Of a stretch of 64,000 nucleotides of DNA, positions 45,904 to 58,655 are shown in pieces. How positions within the stretch are numbered: position 1 is the first letter of the stretch; each line of letters opens with the position of its first letter. The notes beneath the pieces were generated by a model. The model was not told the origin of the DNA. It ran no database searches and was given only the letters and a program-made list of their open reading frames with translations. Source of the stretch: Athripsodes cinereus (Eukaryota > Arthropoda > Insecta > Trichoptera > Leptoceridae); the NCBI GenBank assembly GCA_947579605.1, contig OX388311.1, positions 23,004,951 through 23,068,950 on the forward strand, in the 5' to 3' direction. A program made the translations under genes and the position numbers.

Positions 45904-48900
45904 TGATACGGGTGTTCCAGGCTTTCAGCAGCGCTACCCTCCGGGATTCACTCCTCTACTCTCAGAAGGGGGGGGGGGACTTACCTCTTTTCCCGGCTAG
46001 CTCACCCTGATGGAGATAAGTCCTCAGTCCTCCGCTCCTACGAACAGCCGGAGGTAGCTAACAACCCGTACGATATCTTCCTCTGCGGATTTGAACCGCG
46101 AGAGGGCCTTTCTCTCTTCCTTCTTCGCAACTCAATAAGTATGCAAGCAAGTGGTGGGATAGGGAATGCTAACTATTCTACTAATTGTAAACTCTAGAGA
46201 ATTGGATACAAAATATGGTTTATTTACACAATTAAACAATAATATTACTCAACAGTTTCCACCTTGATAATATCACAATATACAGTAATAGTAATGTATT
46301 TTTCAATAAGTAGGCAATAATAATAATAAAAAATAATATATATAGTTAAGACAGCTATTATTTACAAGGGAAATTTATAAAATATCATGTTTATATATGT
46401 ATGTAACTCAGTGTAATGTTATATTCATATATAAAAAGCAATGTAATCACTACGATGAAAACAATTGAAACATTATTCTAGTCTCATAAAACTGCGAGCT
46501 CTAGATTAATTAAGGCTAGATTAAACTGGCAGTAGTCGTACCGCTAGGTACTTGCGTATGACAAATTAATATTATTATTTTCACTATCAATTATTCATGA
46601 AAACTTTATAATTAAGTGAGAGTATCAATTGGTAGTTATTTACACATAAAAAAAAAAATGAACCCACTAATAAACCATAATAAATGCTGATTCATAACAA
46701 TATTTAAAGTCAGTCATCCATAATCAGTTGTTCATAAAACAAAATATTATCAAATAATATTAAATACACAAAATCAAAATCAAACTAATAGTCATACCAC
46801 AACAAGGTAACTATCCACGATAATAATTTATCCAGGTCATCAATAACTAGTTACTCATTAAAACATAATAATTATCAATCAATAATTTGATAACAATGTG
46901 TATAATAAAAATAAAGTAGACATAAATTTAAATTAAAACAATTTTTCTTACGATATGATTAACCCCGCCTCCGATGTATGTAATTCTTATCTTCCCTTTC
47001 GACCTCGAGTAGCGAAATAAGAAAATTAATCGAAATCTGAATGTAGGTATCTCCCGTTTCCTGACGCACAGCATTCACGTGTCCTCCCCTTCTAAGTGAA
47101 ATCTCCCCGTTGGCTAATTCACCTCTGAACCTCTGCGACGTCACACAGTTTACACTAGTCGTAGGCTCCTTGCGTTATGATTTTAATTTGCCAACTCATT
47201 GAGTAAAGTCTATCGCACCGCTTCGACAGCTAATCAATCAGTAATCAATGATTTACTATAGATTAGAATAGTTGGTTGATTGGTATTGTGTAATTACACA
47301 CCGATATATTCGTTTACTTGTTCACTACGAATCATTTGACTCACAATTATTAGTTCTGATTCACGGTTATTAATATCTTATTATTAATTTCTCCAAATTT
47401 TCGCGACTATGTATAACAATCTCGATCGATCAATTTGAATTTGAATTTGATCTCACTACAAACAATCTCTAAGTTATCTCCGCGAATTAATTTCTCACAA
47501 CAATATCACTTTTCGCGAATACTACTCGCGATTCTCCGCGAATAACTGAATTGCGGTCTCTCTTCTCAACTGAATTTTAATCTCTCGGCCCTTCCGCGAA
47601 TAACAATCGCGGTATCCCTTCACAACTCAATTTGAATTATCTTGACCCTCCGCGAATAACGATCGCGGTATCCCTTCTCAACTGAATTTTAATCTCTCTC
47701 GGCCCTTCCGCGAATAACAATCGCGGTATCCCTTCACAACTAAATTTGAATTCTCTTGACCCTCCGCGAATAACGATCGCGGTAGCCCTTCTCAACTGAA
47801 TTTTAATCTGTCTCATTTTCCGATATGTATGAGCTTTTATACCAGATTTCGCGGACAAAATCTCTAATTCTCCAATCACGACGTACTCCCTTATCTCTCG
47901 CATCCACCCCTAAGATTCTCGCCAATGTAACACAGGGATGCGGTCCGAACGTCGTTCTATCTTATTTTAACATCTTCTATCTCTTCCTAACATTGTACCG
48001 CCTTTCGAGTCGTAATTTATGGCTTAGATACTAATCATCTATGCGCTTCACATCTCCTTCTCCGTTCAAAACTCATAATATCAATAATAATTCTCGACTC
48101 TAAAAATATCTATCGGTTTATCTATTTACTCCCCTTCATATTTAGGTAGATCTTGCTTATTTCATTTCTATCACGACACATACCTAATTAAGATATCCAT
48201 GTTTCACATTTAGGTATCTTTATCTTATTCCTACACTTAATTAAAATTTACAAATACATAATGAAGACTACTCATACCTCGTAAATATCGTATAAATAAT
48301 TCTATTTCATTTATTTATACCTAGACGTCCAATGATTATCATAGTAGGTATAAGATTAGTAAAAGAAAGCCTTACATACACCTCATACAATATACAATAA
48401 AAAATATTGATAACGAATTCCCGATATCAATTAATTATCTATATATCTATATTCACTTCTACTTATTCATTCAATAAAAACAGACCTTACGTACACACTT
48501 TATTGTGTTCATTGCAACAACATTCTATAATTATTCTATCCTTTAATTCGAATCTCTCGTAATTATAAATTATTCTCTCTTTCTATCTTCACCTGTGTAT
48601 TAATAAGCCTCCTTACACACCTATTAATTAGTCCGGCTATCCTTCCATTCATTTCAATATGATTTTCAACAACTGATAATGTAATACATAATTGATTGAT
48701 CAACACTTCTTTATTAATAATCCCCCCAATAACGCAAGTAAGTACATACATACTGCGTTATATTAGTGGTAGGTATTTCGTGACGTATATAATTACTGGC
48801 CACCTAGATAGAATTTCTTATCAGCTCCCTTTTTTTTTTTTTTTTCCATGTTCTATTTTACTGTCGCATTTATTGTTTTTCAGCAAAATATCTCATTCCC

Positions 48901-49311
48901 ACGGACTACATTTCAATATTGTCTTTTTTCTCTTTGAGGAAGCCGCGTTTATTATTTCACAACAAGATATTCGAACTTCCTAATAATATTATCTTCTATA
49001 ATATTTTACGACCCCCTTAGAAAATCACAAAGAATATGCCGGCATCCCGTCCCACGTGCGAATGCAATCTGTTTATTGCACAACGCCAGGTACCTTAACT
49101 AATTGGACCTCGCCGCTTTCTTCTCACGAGTGATTATGCAAATATTTCCATAATATTCGTAAACAAAATATTTGTCACCAATAAATATAATTGCTCTACT
49201 AATTATCTAGTTTGCCGCTGATAGCAAAATTTCACATTTTTTTTTTCTTATCTCATACAGATGTAGGTATTTGGGAGATTTTTGGTCGTTCTAAAATACA
49301 GAACCATAACA
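45904..49311 (-). repeat. 5' LTR of the gypsy element (right copy, 3408 bp)
   Basis: The full-length partner of 35783-39191, one base shorter in a poly-A run. In the element's direction it begins TGTTATGG and ends CCCGTATCA. It must hold the element's promoter, but I could not pick out a TATA box or initiator with confidence. It ends at the AAGT target duplication. Confidence 0.95.
47511..47810. repeat. Tandem hairpin array in the right LTR
   Basis: The same array as 37391-37690, offset by exactly 10120 bases, with CCGCGA/TCGCGG hairpins at 47594, 47650, 47708 and 47764. No difference from the left copy was seen. Confidence 0.9.
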
Positions 49312-49315
49312 AAGT
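49312..49315. repeat. Target-site duplication of the LTR element, right copy
   Basis: AAGT, the same as 35779-35782. Confidence 0.8.
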
Positions 49316-51686
49316 TTATAATAAAATATTACCCAAATATTTCGTATTTGATTTTTTTTTATTTCTATTTTTATCACGCGCAAAACGCGTAAACGATCAA
49401 AGGGTTGTGTTTGAAAATACGTCTATTATTTACTTAACGATTTCTTGAAAGCTTTATTTTATTGCCCACGTTCGTGTTGGTTGATTTACGCCTAGAAAGT
49501 CAAGTCTAGAGAAATTTAATTAGATTTTCAACCATTTTTCTCATCCCTAAGCCATGCAATTAGTTTGTTTTATTACTGGATTACACTACCGTTGGATTAC
49601 GTCCATTAATAGCATCCTGATGGATTGGGCTATCTTCAGGTTAAATTTTATGAAACTCTTGTTGTATATCAATGGTGTTACTATGAAATCCTTTTTAACT
49701 ATGATTTAAATGATAATAAAATAAATCGTTAAATTAATGAGTGTTTTCCTTTGATTCTTCAACATTTGGATTTAAGTAAATACGAGTGTATTGAGCAACA
49801 CTTCTTTCTAAAAATAAGTCTGCTTTTGTTACTAAGTGATAACGTGGAATGTTTTTTATTTGACCTATTTCACATAGACTTTACTAGCATCTAAGCAGAA
49901 TTTAATTTAATTTTATAACCGTGTCTCAAACCTATTTTTGCATTTATTTTAGTTTAGGCCAAAATTGTAATTACTAAATTATGATAAAATTGATCGTTTC
50001 GTCAAGAAAATTAGATGAAATCGAATCTGCAGATTCGGTCAGTCACTAACAACTATTCGGTTTACCTGGCTGCATTATGTTTTACCATTGACAGACCTTC
50101 AGGCTGACACTGCACGCTATCCTCGTTCACCACCATTATGGCATTATGCTGCTTTACATTCTCTATAATTCAACTTTCTAGTGATCCCCTCGTCTCTTGT
50201 TTGTGCATTGCAGCTTATTGTTATTAAATTGCTTTTGTTCCAATAGCAAATGCTTCAGGGATATCTGTTTCAGAAATGTAATTCGAATGGTTTTGCTCAA
50301 ACGATCGGTTCTCATGCAATAATGTTCTATTATATTAAAAGCTATTCCACTATCAATATTATGAAATCTTTTGATCTCGACACTCAATTCACGATGTCAT
50401 ATTGTGATAAAGTTAGAAGTTAACTACAAATTTAAATAAATATATCAAAAATCATAAATTGCTGGTCTCCAATATAAGGCTAAAGATTTGTTTTATTGAA
50501 TATCAAATTTACCCTATTTTTTTTTCATAAAAGTAGTAGTAGGAGTATTATTGTTATACTTTATATCGCGAACATGTGTTTGACCAAATATTTTATTGAT
50601 CTTCGTTTTAATGTATCTTAGTTTATCTAAGAAAACAATTTTCATTAATTGTAGATCCTGAAGATCCTTGAATTTGTCAAGATTCATTATCTGTCCAAAT
50701 CTCTAGTAAACATATTTTTCTGTATACTTTCTCAATTGATTAAATTCCCGTTGCCAACATAAAACCAATTGCTTAGAACCGTGTTCAGACTCAGACTTCA
50801 CTAATTAAATTATTATTGTTGTTGTCGTTGGTTTGTTTACAGAGTTTTGTTTTTTATTACTAGGTACTTTCATAGTAATATATAGATTTTTTTTATTGAT
50901 TTTTATCCATTATTTCGAAATGTGTAATCGTTTACCATTCTCGCCATATCTGAAAGGTTGTAAAGAAAATTACATGCAAACGCATATATCGCAAATCTCT
51001 TTGCTATTATGTGCGGTGATAAGTCAAACCACTTTCATACGGGCATTATCTTTTATTTATTACAAAATTGTCGATCTATCTACACCATTATTTATTTTAT
51101 TATTTATTATATTATTGTTATAATATTATAGTGCTAATAAATCAAGACAAAATTTAAAATACTAGGACGATTCGCAGTGGCTAGATTAACACGTGAAGTG
51201 ATTTCTTCCATCCGACCACGGCATTTTCTACACAAATTATGACATTTCCTACGTATGGGTAGCCAAATTACTAACTCCATGTAATAATTAGTACTTATCA
51301 TGATACTTAAAAATGTCATCTACATAAAACATTGAGTGTTCAATGTTACATTTTCTTGCATATTTCGAATAAATTAGAAAATATTCTAAAACATTACAAA
51401 ATTATCATATCTTCAGAGAACTGCTATTAATCGTCTTTACGTTTCAATTATAATTTGCATTTGAAAGTGTAGATAATAATCCAAACTAGTCTTATCCATT
51501 TGTCGCTCCATTAATTAACCGAAGAACTACGTTCTATAGAGGCGTTTCAGGAAAAATGAGTTTTTTTTAATAATTCTATGTAAAATATTCAATCAAGAGC
51601 CCCGTATAAAAGTTCGTTGTGTAAAAATTCCAGAAAATTTCACAGATATTTAGTCTTATACTAGTACTATCAAGATTATAATGTAT
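49316..51686. other. Unrecognised AT-rich DNA
   Basis: Continues the DNA interrupted by the LTR element. A 96-codon frame at 50833-51123 is a low-complexity hydrophobic chance frame. No splice-bounded exon, RNA gene or element end could be supported. Confidence 0.5.
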
Positions 51687-51770
51687 TTATGTAATTGAAA
51701 CAAGTGTTTCTTTCTACTATAGATTATTGATTCCGAGAGAGACATCTTTCAACTTATCAGGTCATTATCA

Positions 51771-51778
51771 ATCTAGAC
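51771..51778. repeat. hAT target duplication, left copy
   Basis: ATCTAGAC, repeated exactly at 52099-52106. Confidence 0.9.
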
Positions 51779-52098
51779 CAGTGGTTCTTAACCTTTTTGG
51801 GGGTACCGAACCCCACCAGTTACATATGAATTCACCGAACCCCTCCTAATTAGAAAAATAAAATTAGATTTTTACAAATTCAAAACATGGTATATATTTA
51901 TATATAGGTGTACAAAATGAAAAAAAAAAAATAAAAAACAAAGATCAAAACATCAAACTTGTGATGACGGTTTGAAGGAATTATCTGATTATTATTTTCT
52001 TTTCCAACTCGCAAAACTTTAAAATGATTTTCACCGAACCCCTAAGACTGACTCACCGAACCCCTGGGGTTCGATCGAACCCAGGTTAAGAACCACTG
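51779..52098. mobile_element. hAT MITE (320 bp) with 8-bp target duplication
   Basis: Ends CAGTGGTTCTTAACCTTTTT and, at the right, GGTTAAGAACCACTG: perfect 13-15 bp inverted ends of hAT type. Both ends carry CCGAACCCC-type subterminal repeats. The flanking ATCTAGAC copies are the expected 8-bp duplication. There is no coding capacity, so it depends on a transposase encoded elsewhere. It landed in the loop of the foldback element and left its arms intact. Confidence 0.95.
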
Positions 52099-52106
52099 AT
52101 CTAGAC
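52099..52106. repeat. hAT target duplication, right copy
   Basis: ATCTAGAC, identical to 51771-51778. Confidence 0.9.
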
Positions 52107-52209
52107 GATTAATAACAGTTGAGATTGATAATGACCTGATAAGTCGAAAGACGTCTCTCTCGGAATCAATAATCTATAGTAGAAAGAAACACTTGTTTCA
52201 ATTACATAA

Positions 52210-53879
52210 TTATGGATTTCTACTACGTGTGCACCGACACAATTAATTTTATTTATTTATTTATAGCCAGTTACACACTTCAGACAACACACAAAAATAA
52301 ATACAAAAAATATCAACAATATTACTAGAAAACAATGCGTTGCCCAATGTAAAAGTGTATAAAAAATTATTAATTGATATTATTCAATAGCCCATAAGGT
52401 TGTCATATAATATAAAATAAAATAAGTTATAAGATATAAAAATAAATTGTGAAAATAAAAACAATGGTCATTAAGAAATTATTAAATATTGGAATAACAC
52501 ACAAGTGTCAGTGAGTTATACAAAACCATTGAAAGTAAAGCAAAACGAATCAACATTACATTATAACACAATAAAATCAATGAAAACAAAAATCATGACA
52601 ATTACACTATCAACTAAGCACAGCAAGGGAGGGAGTATATTATAATATATGGTACCATTGATACTATCTAATCTTAAATAGGGTTTATTTAAAAAATAAT
52701 AACAAATACATTTAAATGTACAATTTCTTTAAAAAAATGCATCTGATTGTCCCGTACGGAACCTGGAATGCCTTTATACTCGTAGCTAATCGTGCCATAA
52801 ATTATACTGTTTCAAATGGCGAATCGAGCTCAATATATACTCGAGTACTCTTGACAAATTCACTATTTATTATAATAGATGTACTATATTTGTTCTTTTA
52901 GATTAGAATTTAAGATATCTATGTTTTTATGTTGGTCACATCTCACGCCGTTTGTTAAAAGATGTAGACTTCAATTTTTTTTTAATTTGACATTGGTAAG
53001 TGTGAAATATTGTGACACTTAGAAGTAGCTGTAAAAGAGTGGACATGTCGGAGGCGATGATTTATTGAATGACGTAACAAGGATACAAAATGTTTATACA
53101 ACCGTTTTCTCCGATGGTGTGTGACGTCAGAATCCTTCTAGAAAATACTATTTCACCATTAGAAAAATGTATTATTTTTCCAAGAACTCTTCTTTGCGTC
53201 ATGTTTATTATACTCGTATATTTCATGAAAATATCTTGAAAGTACAATGAAACAATTTCATTAATTTCTCTCGAAAATTTCCGCACGTTTGGTATTTTGT
53301 ATTCTAAATGTGTCTTATTCAAGCGCATGTTTACTTCTCTTTGACTAACCAAAATTACAGTTTCGGCAAAACTACGTTTTTAATTACGTTACGAAATGAA
53401 GATGTTAAATTTCTTCTGCGATATTGATTTGTCCTCTCGTTAATTTCGATTAACAGTTTCTTTTAAAATATTCACAACATTCTATTATTTTTGCGATCTG
53501 GCAGAAAGTGCGTCAGGCTAGCTCTTTAGTATTTTGTTTGAATCTAGTAAAGTAACAATTGTGGAAGAGTGTAGCTTTGTTTATGAGGGAGAGAAATGGA
53601 TTTTCTATATAATGAATACATTGGACGCAATCCTCTACACAAGGCGAATGAAACAAAAATCGATTTGGAAAATAGTTTGAACTTGTGATCACTCATTTGA
53701 GACTTCTGCAATAGAGATGGTATTCCATCAGGATTTGATGTACTAGTAGTTGCATAAAATCAGGAGTGAACATTGTTAGTGCATGTTCAAGACATTGCAT
53801 ATAGGAGGATTGCTGCATACACTGTAAATACAAGAAGGCTTCTACCCCGAGACGCTCATTAGTCAGAACATCCCCTACG
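52210..53879. other. Unrecognised AT-rich DNA
   Basis: Frames up to 96 codons, none resembling a known family. Nothing else supported. Confidence 0.5.
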
Positions 53880-54056
53880 ACTGTTATTCATAAGGGCAAT
53901 GATGTGCAGAAGATAGTGGGACAACAACCAGTGTCACAGTGGAAGACCAGGCTGGTGATGGAGAGGGGGCTAGTCCTAGCCGTAAGAAGAATGTGTATTC
54001 TTGAACATGTAAAAGGCTCACGCCGTGGATTGTGAAATAAATAAATAAAAAAAAAT
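53880..54056 (+). repeat. Possible retroelement 3' end with AAAT-rich tail
   Basis: A GC-richer block (CAGTGGAAGACCAGGCTGGT ... GGCTCACGCCGTGGATTGTG) passes straight into (AAAT)n and poly-A, the usual look of a SINE or LINE 3' end. No second copy was found in the window and no target duplication could be fixed. Confidence 0.3.
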
Positions 54057-54749
54057 ACAAGATTGATAAGACAATATCTGATAGAAGAGTTTCAAAGATT
54101 GAGCCCAAGGACCGCCCTTTCGTTGGATTGATACTAACCTGCATTGGTCAGAACAGAGCTACGCTCTTGACTCGAGGCGTTTTTATGGGCTGGAATGCCT
54201 GCAGAGTTAGCGATTTTGTGATCACTCCACGGGGGACAAAATTGTCCCGCAAATAGAACTGCTACTTGAACACGATAAACTTGTATCTCCCTCTTTTATT
54301 TAATTTAAGAAGGAAGCAAAAAATATATTTAATTTATTTAAAAAAAAAATAGGCCATCGTTTCGTGAGTTTATTTAATAAGACTATGTCACCTTATAAGT
54401 GAGAAATTTAGCCTTGATGTCCTGAAATTTAAATGAAATAAAAGTATTTTATAATCTCTTTTATCTATATTTATTTCTAATTCTCTTGAATTTCAGAAAT
54501 ATAACTAGAGCAAATTATATTCTGTAGTATGAATCAGATTTATTGAATTAAGCATAAAATTGAGAAAGCTCAACAGTGGTGTTTTATTATTGTGATATTT
54601 GTATTTTCAATGTTAACTGCACTTTAAATTACTTTTTACTCCCACGTTCATGTCAAGAATTTGCAATTGCTTTGGTTTTGTGCTCATAATGGTGCATGAT
54701 ATGCAAGGCAAGATATTTTTTTTTTAAAATGATATATCTGGGTTTTGTT
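54057..54749. other. Unassigned DNA
   Basis: A GC-richer piece at 54105-54260 with GTGATCACTCCACGGGGGAC could be an element fragment. No frame is open across it. Confidence 0.4.
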
Positions 54750-54832
54750 ATAAACCCAAATACAACTTTATACACCTTCCACAGTAAGCTAAAAGCTTGT
54801 GTCGTGAAAGGGGAGTTTTGCCGGCACCTGGG
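54750..54832. repeat. Short hairpin repeat, inverted partner of 28809-28895
   Basis: TAAACCCAAATACAACTTTA, CCACAGTAAGCTAAAAGCTT, GTGTCGTGAAAGG and TTTTGCCGGC match the reverse of 28809-28895. Confidence 0.65.
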
Positions 54833-56478
54833 ATCGAATAGATATTAATAATAACTATTTGCTACCCACGTAAAGTCTCGATGATTCCATTTTGCGTAGA
54901 TAATTTTCAAATCGCTTCATTTCAATAACCCTTTAATAATGAGCACGTAAAATATATTCACAAAAGATTTGTTTTCTTCGCCATTCACCATTAATAACTA
55001 TTTTTAGAATCAACCCTATTTTGGTAATGAATCAGTCAATAGTGTTATATACTAAAAATCTACCCGTATAATATTGCTATTTTCTTTTAATATCTTTAAA
55101 GCATAACATATATTAATATTCGGTACACGCGATCGTGTGGTAGACGCGAAGGCGCTTTTTTTCATTATTATATTCCAACCCGTACTTGTTACCCCTGAAG
55201 GAATGGAAATGACGAGATATTTTTAGCGTCTTTCAGCGCAGTAATTTTTTGTCTGTTGAATCTGTCAAATATACCTACTGTTTGAAAAATACGGCTTCGC
55301 TGTACCAAGCACGGCCCGATCAAACATTAAATTATTATCGTCGTATGTTTAAACAGCATCAAAAAATATTATGAAGAATTGGAAAAGAAATCTTGCTATC
55401 GGCTAGCACGTTAGCGTGATTTTTCACATTATAAATAATAATGTTTTTACCGCGTAAAGGAAATTTTTCCTATTTTACTTTGTGAGTCGCCAATGTCAGT
55501 CAAATATTATAACCTTCATTCTAATCACACTTATCATTATTATAATCATTATCTCTCATTATTTATTGTATGTGTATTCTTTGGTCTTATTTACATTTTT
55601 TAATCAGGCATTTAGCAAGAACATCGATTGACACGTCCTTGTGCTTATTACGTTTTAAATTGTTGGGAAAATTCTTGAATATCTTTTACAGAATGCCTTT
55701 ATTATTATAAGTTTTAATTTATTGCCGCAATAGCACTCTCATTTCTAACGTCATTTCCTTTGTTTCGAATACTTTTACGAATTTGAGTTTGAAATATTCA
55801 GAGTTTACTTCGAGATGCTTCCAAGTATGGATGAATTACCTATCTTCTTTGGAAGTATGTAAGAAATGCGTAGATATCCTAAGCATTCATTTGAAATATT
55901 TCTTATAAAGCTACTTTTTCTTGTATCTTATACATATTTTATTTTGACTTTGGTAACAGGTGTTTTTTCTTCAACCTTTTCAATAAATTTTCGCCTTCAT
56001 CTATTATTTGATTACCTTAATCCCTTTTCGTGAAAATAAAATATCCATAACATAACTGTATTTCCTCTATCAAAACTCACTTATATATGGTATTGCTGGG
56101 TTAAATTATCACAGGTTACCTATTTGAATATTTTATCAATGGTGTGCTATAAATTTTATACTTCGAAACCGTGTAACTATTCGTTACACGTCAATGCTAA
56201 ACTAAATATTCTTGTCATTAAATGAAGAAGTTGAGGCGAACAACGAATTACATTAACTTATTTGGGATAGTTATAATAATGTTTCCTTACTATTTTTTTT
56301 TATTATGGGTATCATATTTTCTTCTTTTGCGATGATAATTCACGGTGTCCTTCGTATTTAATTGTGCCATTTCTTTTTATCGCTTTTTCAATTCTTTATT
56401 CATTCGCTCATATAATTCCACAAAATTCCGTTGTTTTAGTCAAGTCTGGTAATAATTTTTCTTCTTTTTCTTTTACAG
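54833..56478. other. Unrecognised AT-rich DNA
   Basis: No supported feature until the polypyrimidine tract at about 56455-56478 that precedes the candidate exon. Confidence 0.5.
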
Positions 56479-56559
56479 AATATCGGGGTAACTCGATCTG
56501 AACGATTCCTGCAAAGCACGATTGACCAAAGCCTATGCGCGGAAGGTAATCGGCCACAG
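56479..56559 (+). CDS. Candidate internal exon of an unknown plus-strand gene
   Basis: An 81-bp segment sits between a near-ideal acceptor (TTCTTCTTTTTCTTTTACAG) and a consensus donor (CAG|GTGAGA). It is about half G+C in a strongly AT-rich neighbourhood. Only one of the three frames is open: residues start NIGVTRSERFLQ and end AEGNRPQ, 27 codons with phase 0 at both ends; the other two frames hit stops. I do not recognise the protein. No neighbouring exon could be identified with equal confidence, so the gene would have long introns. The minus strand is also open here, but lacks comparable splice signals. Confidence 0.5.
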
Positions 56560-56625
56560 GTGAGAAACAAACATTTCATTATCGATGTTATTTTTACAAT
56601 TAACCATTGTATGAGGTTATTATAT

Positions 56626-56741
56626 GTAAATTTAACACATGAAACTACCATAAATGAAGCTTAGAAAAGACAATGTCACCTCATTCGGTAGTGCCCCGGA
56701 TTAAACCTTATAATATGGTAGTTTCATGTGTTAAACTTACA
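56626..56741. repeat. Two SINE-tail fragments in inverted orientation
   Basis: GTAAATTTAACACATGAAAC ... GGTAGTGCCCCGGAT, followed by the mirrored ACCTTATAATATGGTAGTTT and CATGTGTTAAACTTAC. Both halves resemble the tail of the SINE at 58656-58798. Confidence 0.55.
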
Positions 56742-58655
56742 AACATTAATTATTCGGTATTTCTATGGTTTTCCGTAAACATTGTATTGTGGAAAAATAA
56801 TAATATTTAACTGTGCCTTTTTCATCTATACATTATTATACATTTTTCATCTATAATTACATTTCTTCTACACCCACACAATGATGTAAGTTAGTATTAC
56901 TTTTGTGAAAGTTCTACGTCAGAAAGTCTTCGTCTTCATTAACAACCTATCTTAATAATCCGAATAATTAATAACCTACATAATTTGCAAAGGTGTCTTG
57001 AGCTTATATTTCTCTTTTCATAATATTGTTATTTTTACTTCAATGATATTCAGTTTTTGTTTTATTTTTCGCTCGAAACTATTGAAACACCTATATTCAA
57101 TAAATCAACGACGTGAACTTGTTATATACACAAATTTGTATGTGTATCTATATTCTCATGCTTTTTTCAGCGTCTTCTCATTCTCTAATATTCGATTTAA
57201 CATACCTCAAGTTAGTTATGGCTGCCTTTTTTGCATTTCTGTCTAACCTCCACAGTAAGTTCACACAGGTTATAGAGATCCTTTGTTGCGGCAATTGTAA
57301 TATTATGCTTGTGTATACTGGAGGTTTATTAGTAGATGTAGGTAGGTACTCGATTCAAAGTTCAACGCTCTCGCAAAATAAAATGTTGAGTCACATGATC
57401 GATTGCCGGCCTATCGCTTTTTGATTGTAACATTGTAACGGATTTTTTTTGTTCATACCTTATGCCTTCCTTTATCAACGGTGAACCGACTGAAATGATA
57501 ATATATCAAAGTCACAGTGCAATATCGAAACAACCCTGTTGACTTTCTATTTGTAGACTAGACACTATAAACATAGATACATAAGTTTCTTGGAAAATTT
57601 ACTATTATGAAGCCTCGTAATTTTATGTCAAAATAGCGTGTTTGAAAGTCAGTATAGTAGGTACAGTAGTCAATAAATACTTTGCTGGATAATGAAAGTG
57701 TGTATATGTATTGAAAAACCTTGCCGAAATTATTTATAGTAACAATCGATACTAGGCTATAGTGTCAGTACAGTCTACTGGTTTTGTTCTGTTATAATTT
57801 ATTTATAGGTCGCATTTCATATTAACCTAATAAGCAATTTGAATAATATTATATTTATTGCGAGTTACAATGCCGTGTTTCGGTGACAAATAGCGTTGTT
57901 TCTGTACTCATTAATTTTTATAATCTTTATTCAACCTTTGTTTCAGTAGCGACTCGCACAGTGAATATTAATTATATTGTTTTGTTTGTATTATTTTGAT
58001 GAGATTCGTGTCCTGAAATTCGTTCACCACTTTGTCGTAATCTATAACATATCTATATATATTTTTTAAATGTGATATTAAAAACACTTAATTTTCACAT
58101 ATACATATAAGTAAGTATTTAATCAATTAACAATGATTAAATTCCAATCTTAATTTCCGAGCACTTTCGCCTTGCGACATCTTCACAACAATAGTTACTT
58201 AATAACTGTTTATATCCTTGCATCCTAGTTGAATATGAAACTAGGCCAACATTATGTTACCCTGAATATAACATCAACTTTCTTTGTCCTGTTAATATGC
58301 ATCGCAACACCCAAATGAAGGTATACGTGCTGCGCGAATGAATTGATCAGTTTTGCGATTTAATTAAAAGAATTAAATCCACTTTAAAATCAAATTGATA
58401 GATTACGTACGTCATTACTCATTATTGTATTACTCGGAATTGTTTTTAACTTGGTATAAAACTTTTTTATCATGAGTATCGTATTCTGAGAAAATGTTTC
58501 AAATAATCTCACGTCAATAGTATTATTCAAGTACTAAATATTTATGATTGACAAATTATTATTTCTATGCATCCTTTTTAGTAATCTGTTTAACATTTCG
58601 TTATAATTCACTCATACCTAATTTGGTTACGCTTTTTTATCAATAGTTATTTTGT
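56742..58655. other. Unrecognised AT-rich DNA
   Basis: A possible acceptor (TTTTTTCAG at 57170) and a GTAAGT site at 57255 bracket 84 bp with one open frame, but composition is AT-rich and the donor lacks the usual G before GT, so no exon is called. Confidence 0.45.

Larger units (their letters stand above)
35783..49311 (-). mobile_element. Complete Ty3/gypsy LTR retrotransposon (13.5 kb)
   Basis: Boundaries: LTRs starting and ending in TG...CA, flanked by AAGT. Order in the element's own direction (minus strand): 5' LTR (49311-45904), primer binding site, leader, gag, frameshift signal, pol (protease-RT-RNase H-integrase), a 1.6-kb untranslated region, a purine-rich stretch, and the 3' LTR (39191-35783). 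The protease-RT-RH-IN order and GPY/F-type integrase end place it in Ty3/gypsy (Metaviridae). There is no env-like frame and no chromodomain. Both reading frames are intact and the LTRs nearly identical, so the insertion is recent and could be active. The LTRs, at 3.4 kb each, make up half of its length. Confidence 0.95.
51687..52209. mobile_element. Foldback element with a nested hAT
   Basis: The left arm from TTATGTAATTGAAACAAGTG to AGGTCATTATCAATCTAGA is mirrored by the right arm from GATTGATAATGACCTGATAA to TTTCAATTACATAA. Arms are about 90-100 bp and differ at a few bases (ACATCTTTCAACTT versus the complement of AAGTCGAAAGACGT). Without the nested hAT the element is about 195 bp with a ~24-base loop. 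It belongs with the elements at 17127 and 34493 through the GACGTCTCTCTCG motif. Confidence 0.85.

Noticed and set aside
57171..57254. Exon-like block after TTTTTTCAG with a GTAAGT end
   Set aside because: AT-rich, weak base before the donor, and frame wording like the surrounding low-complexity DNA.
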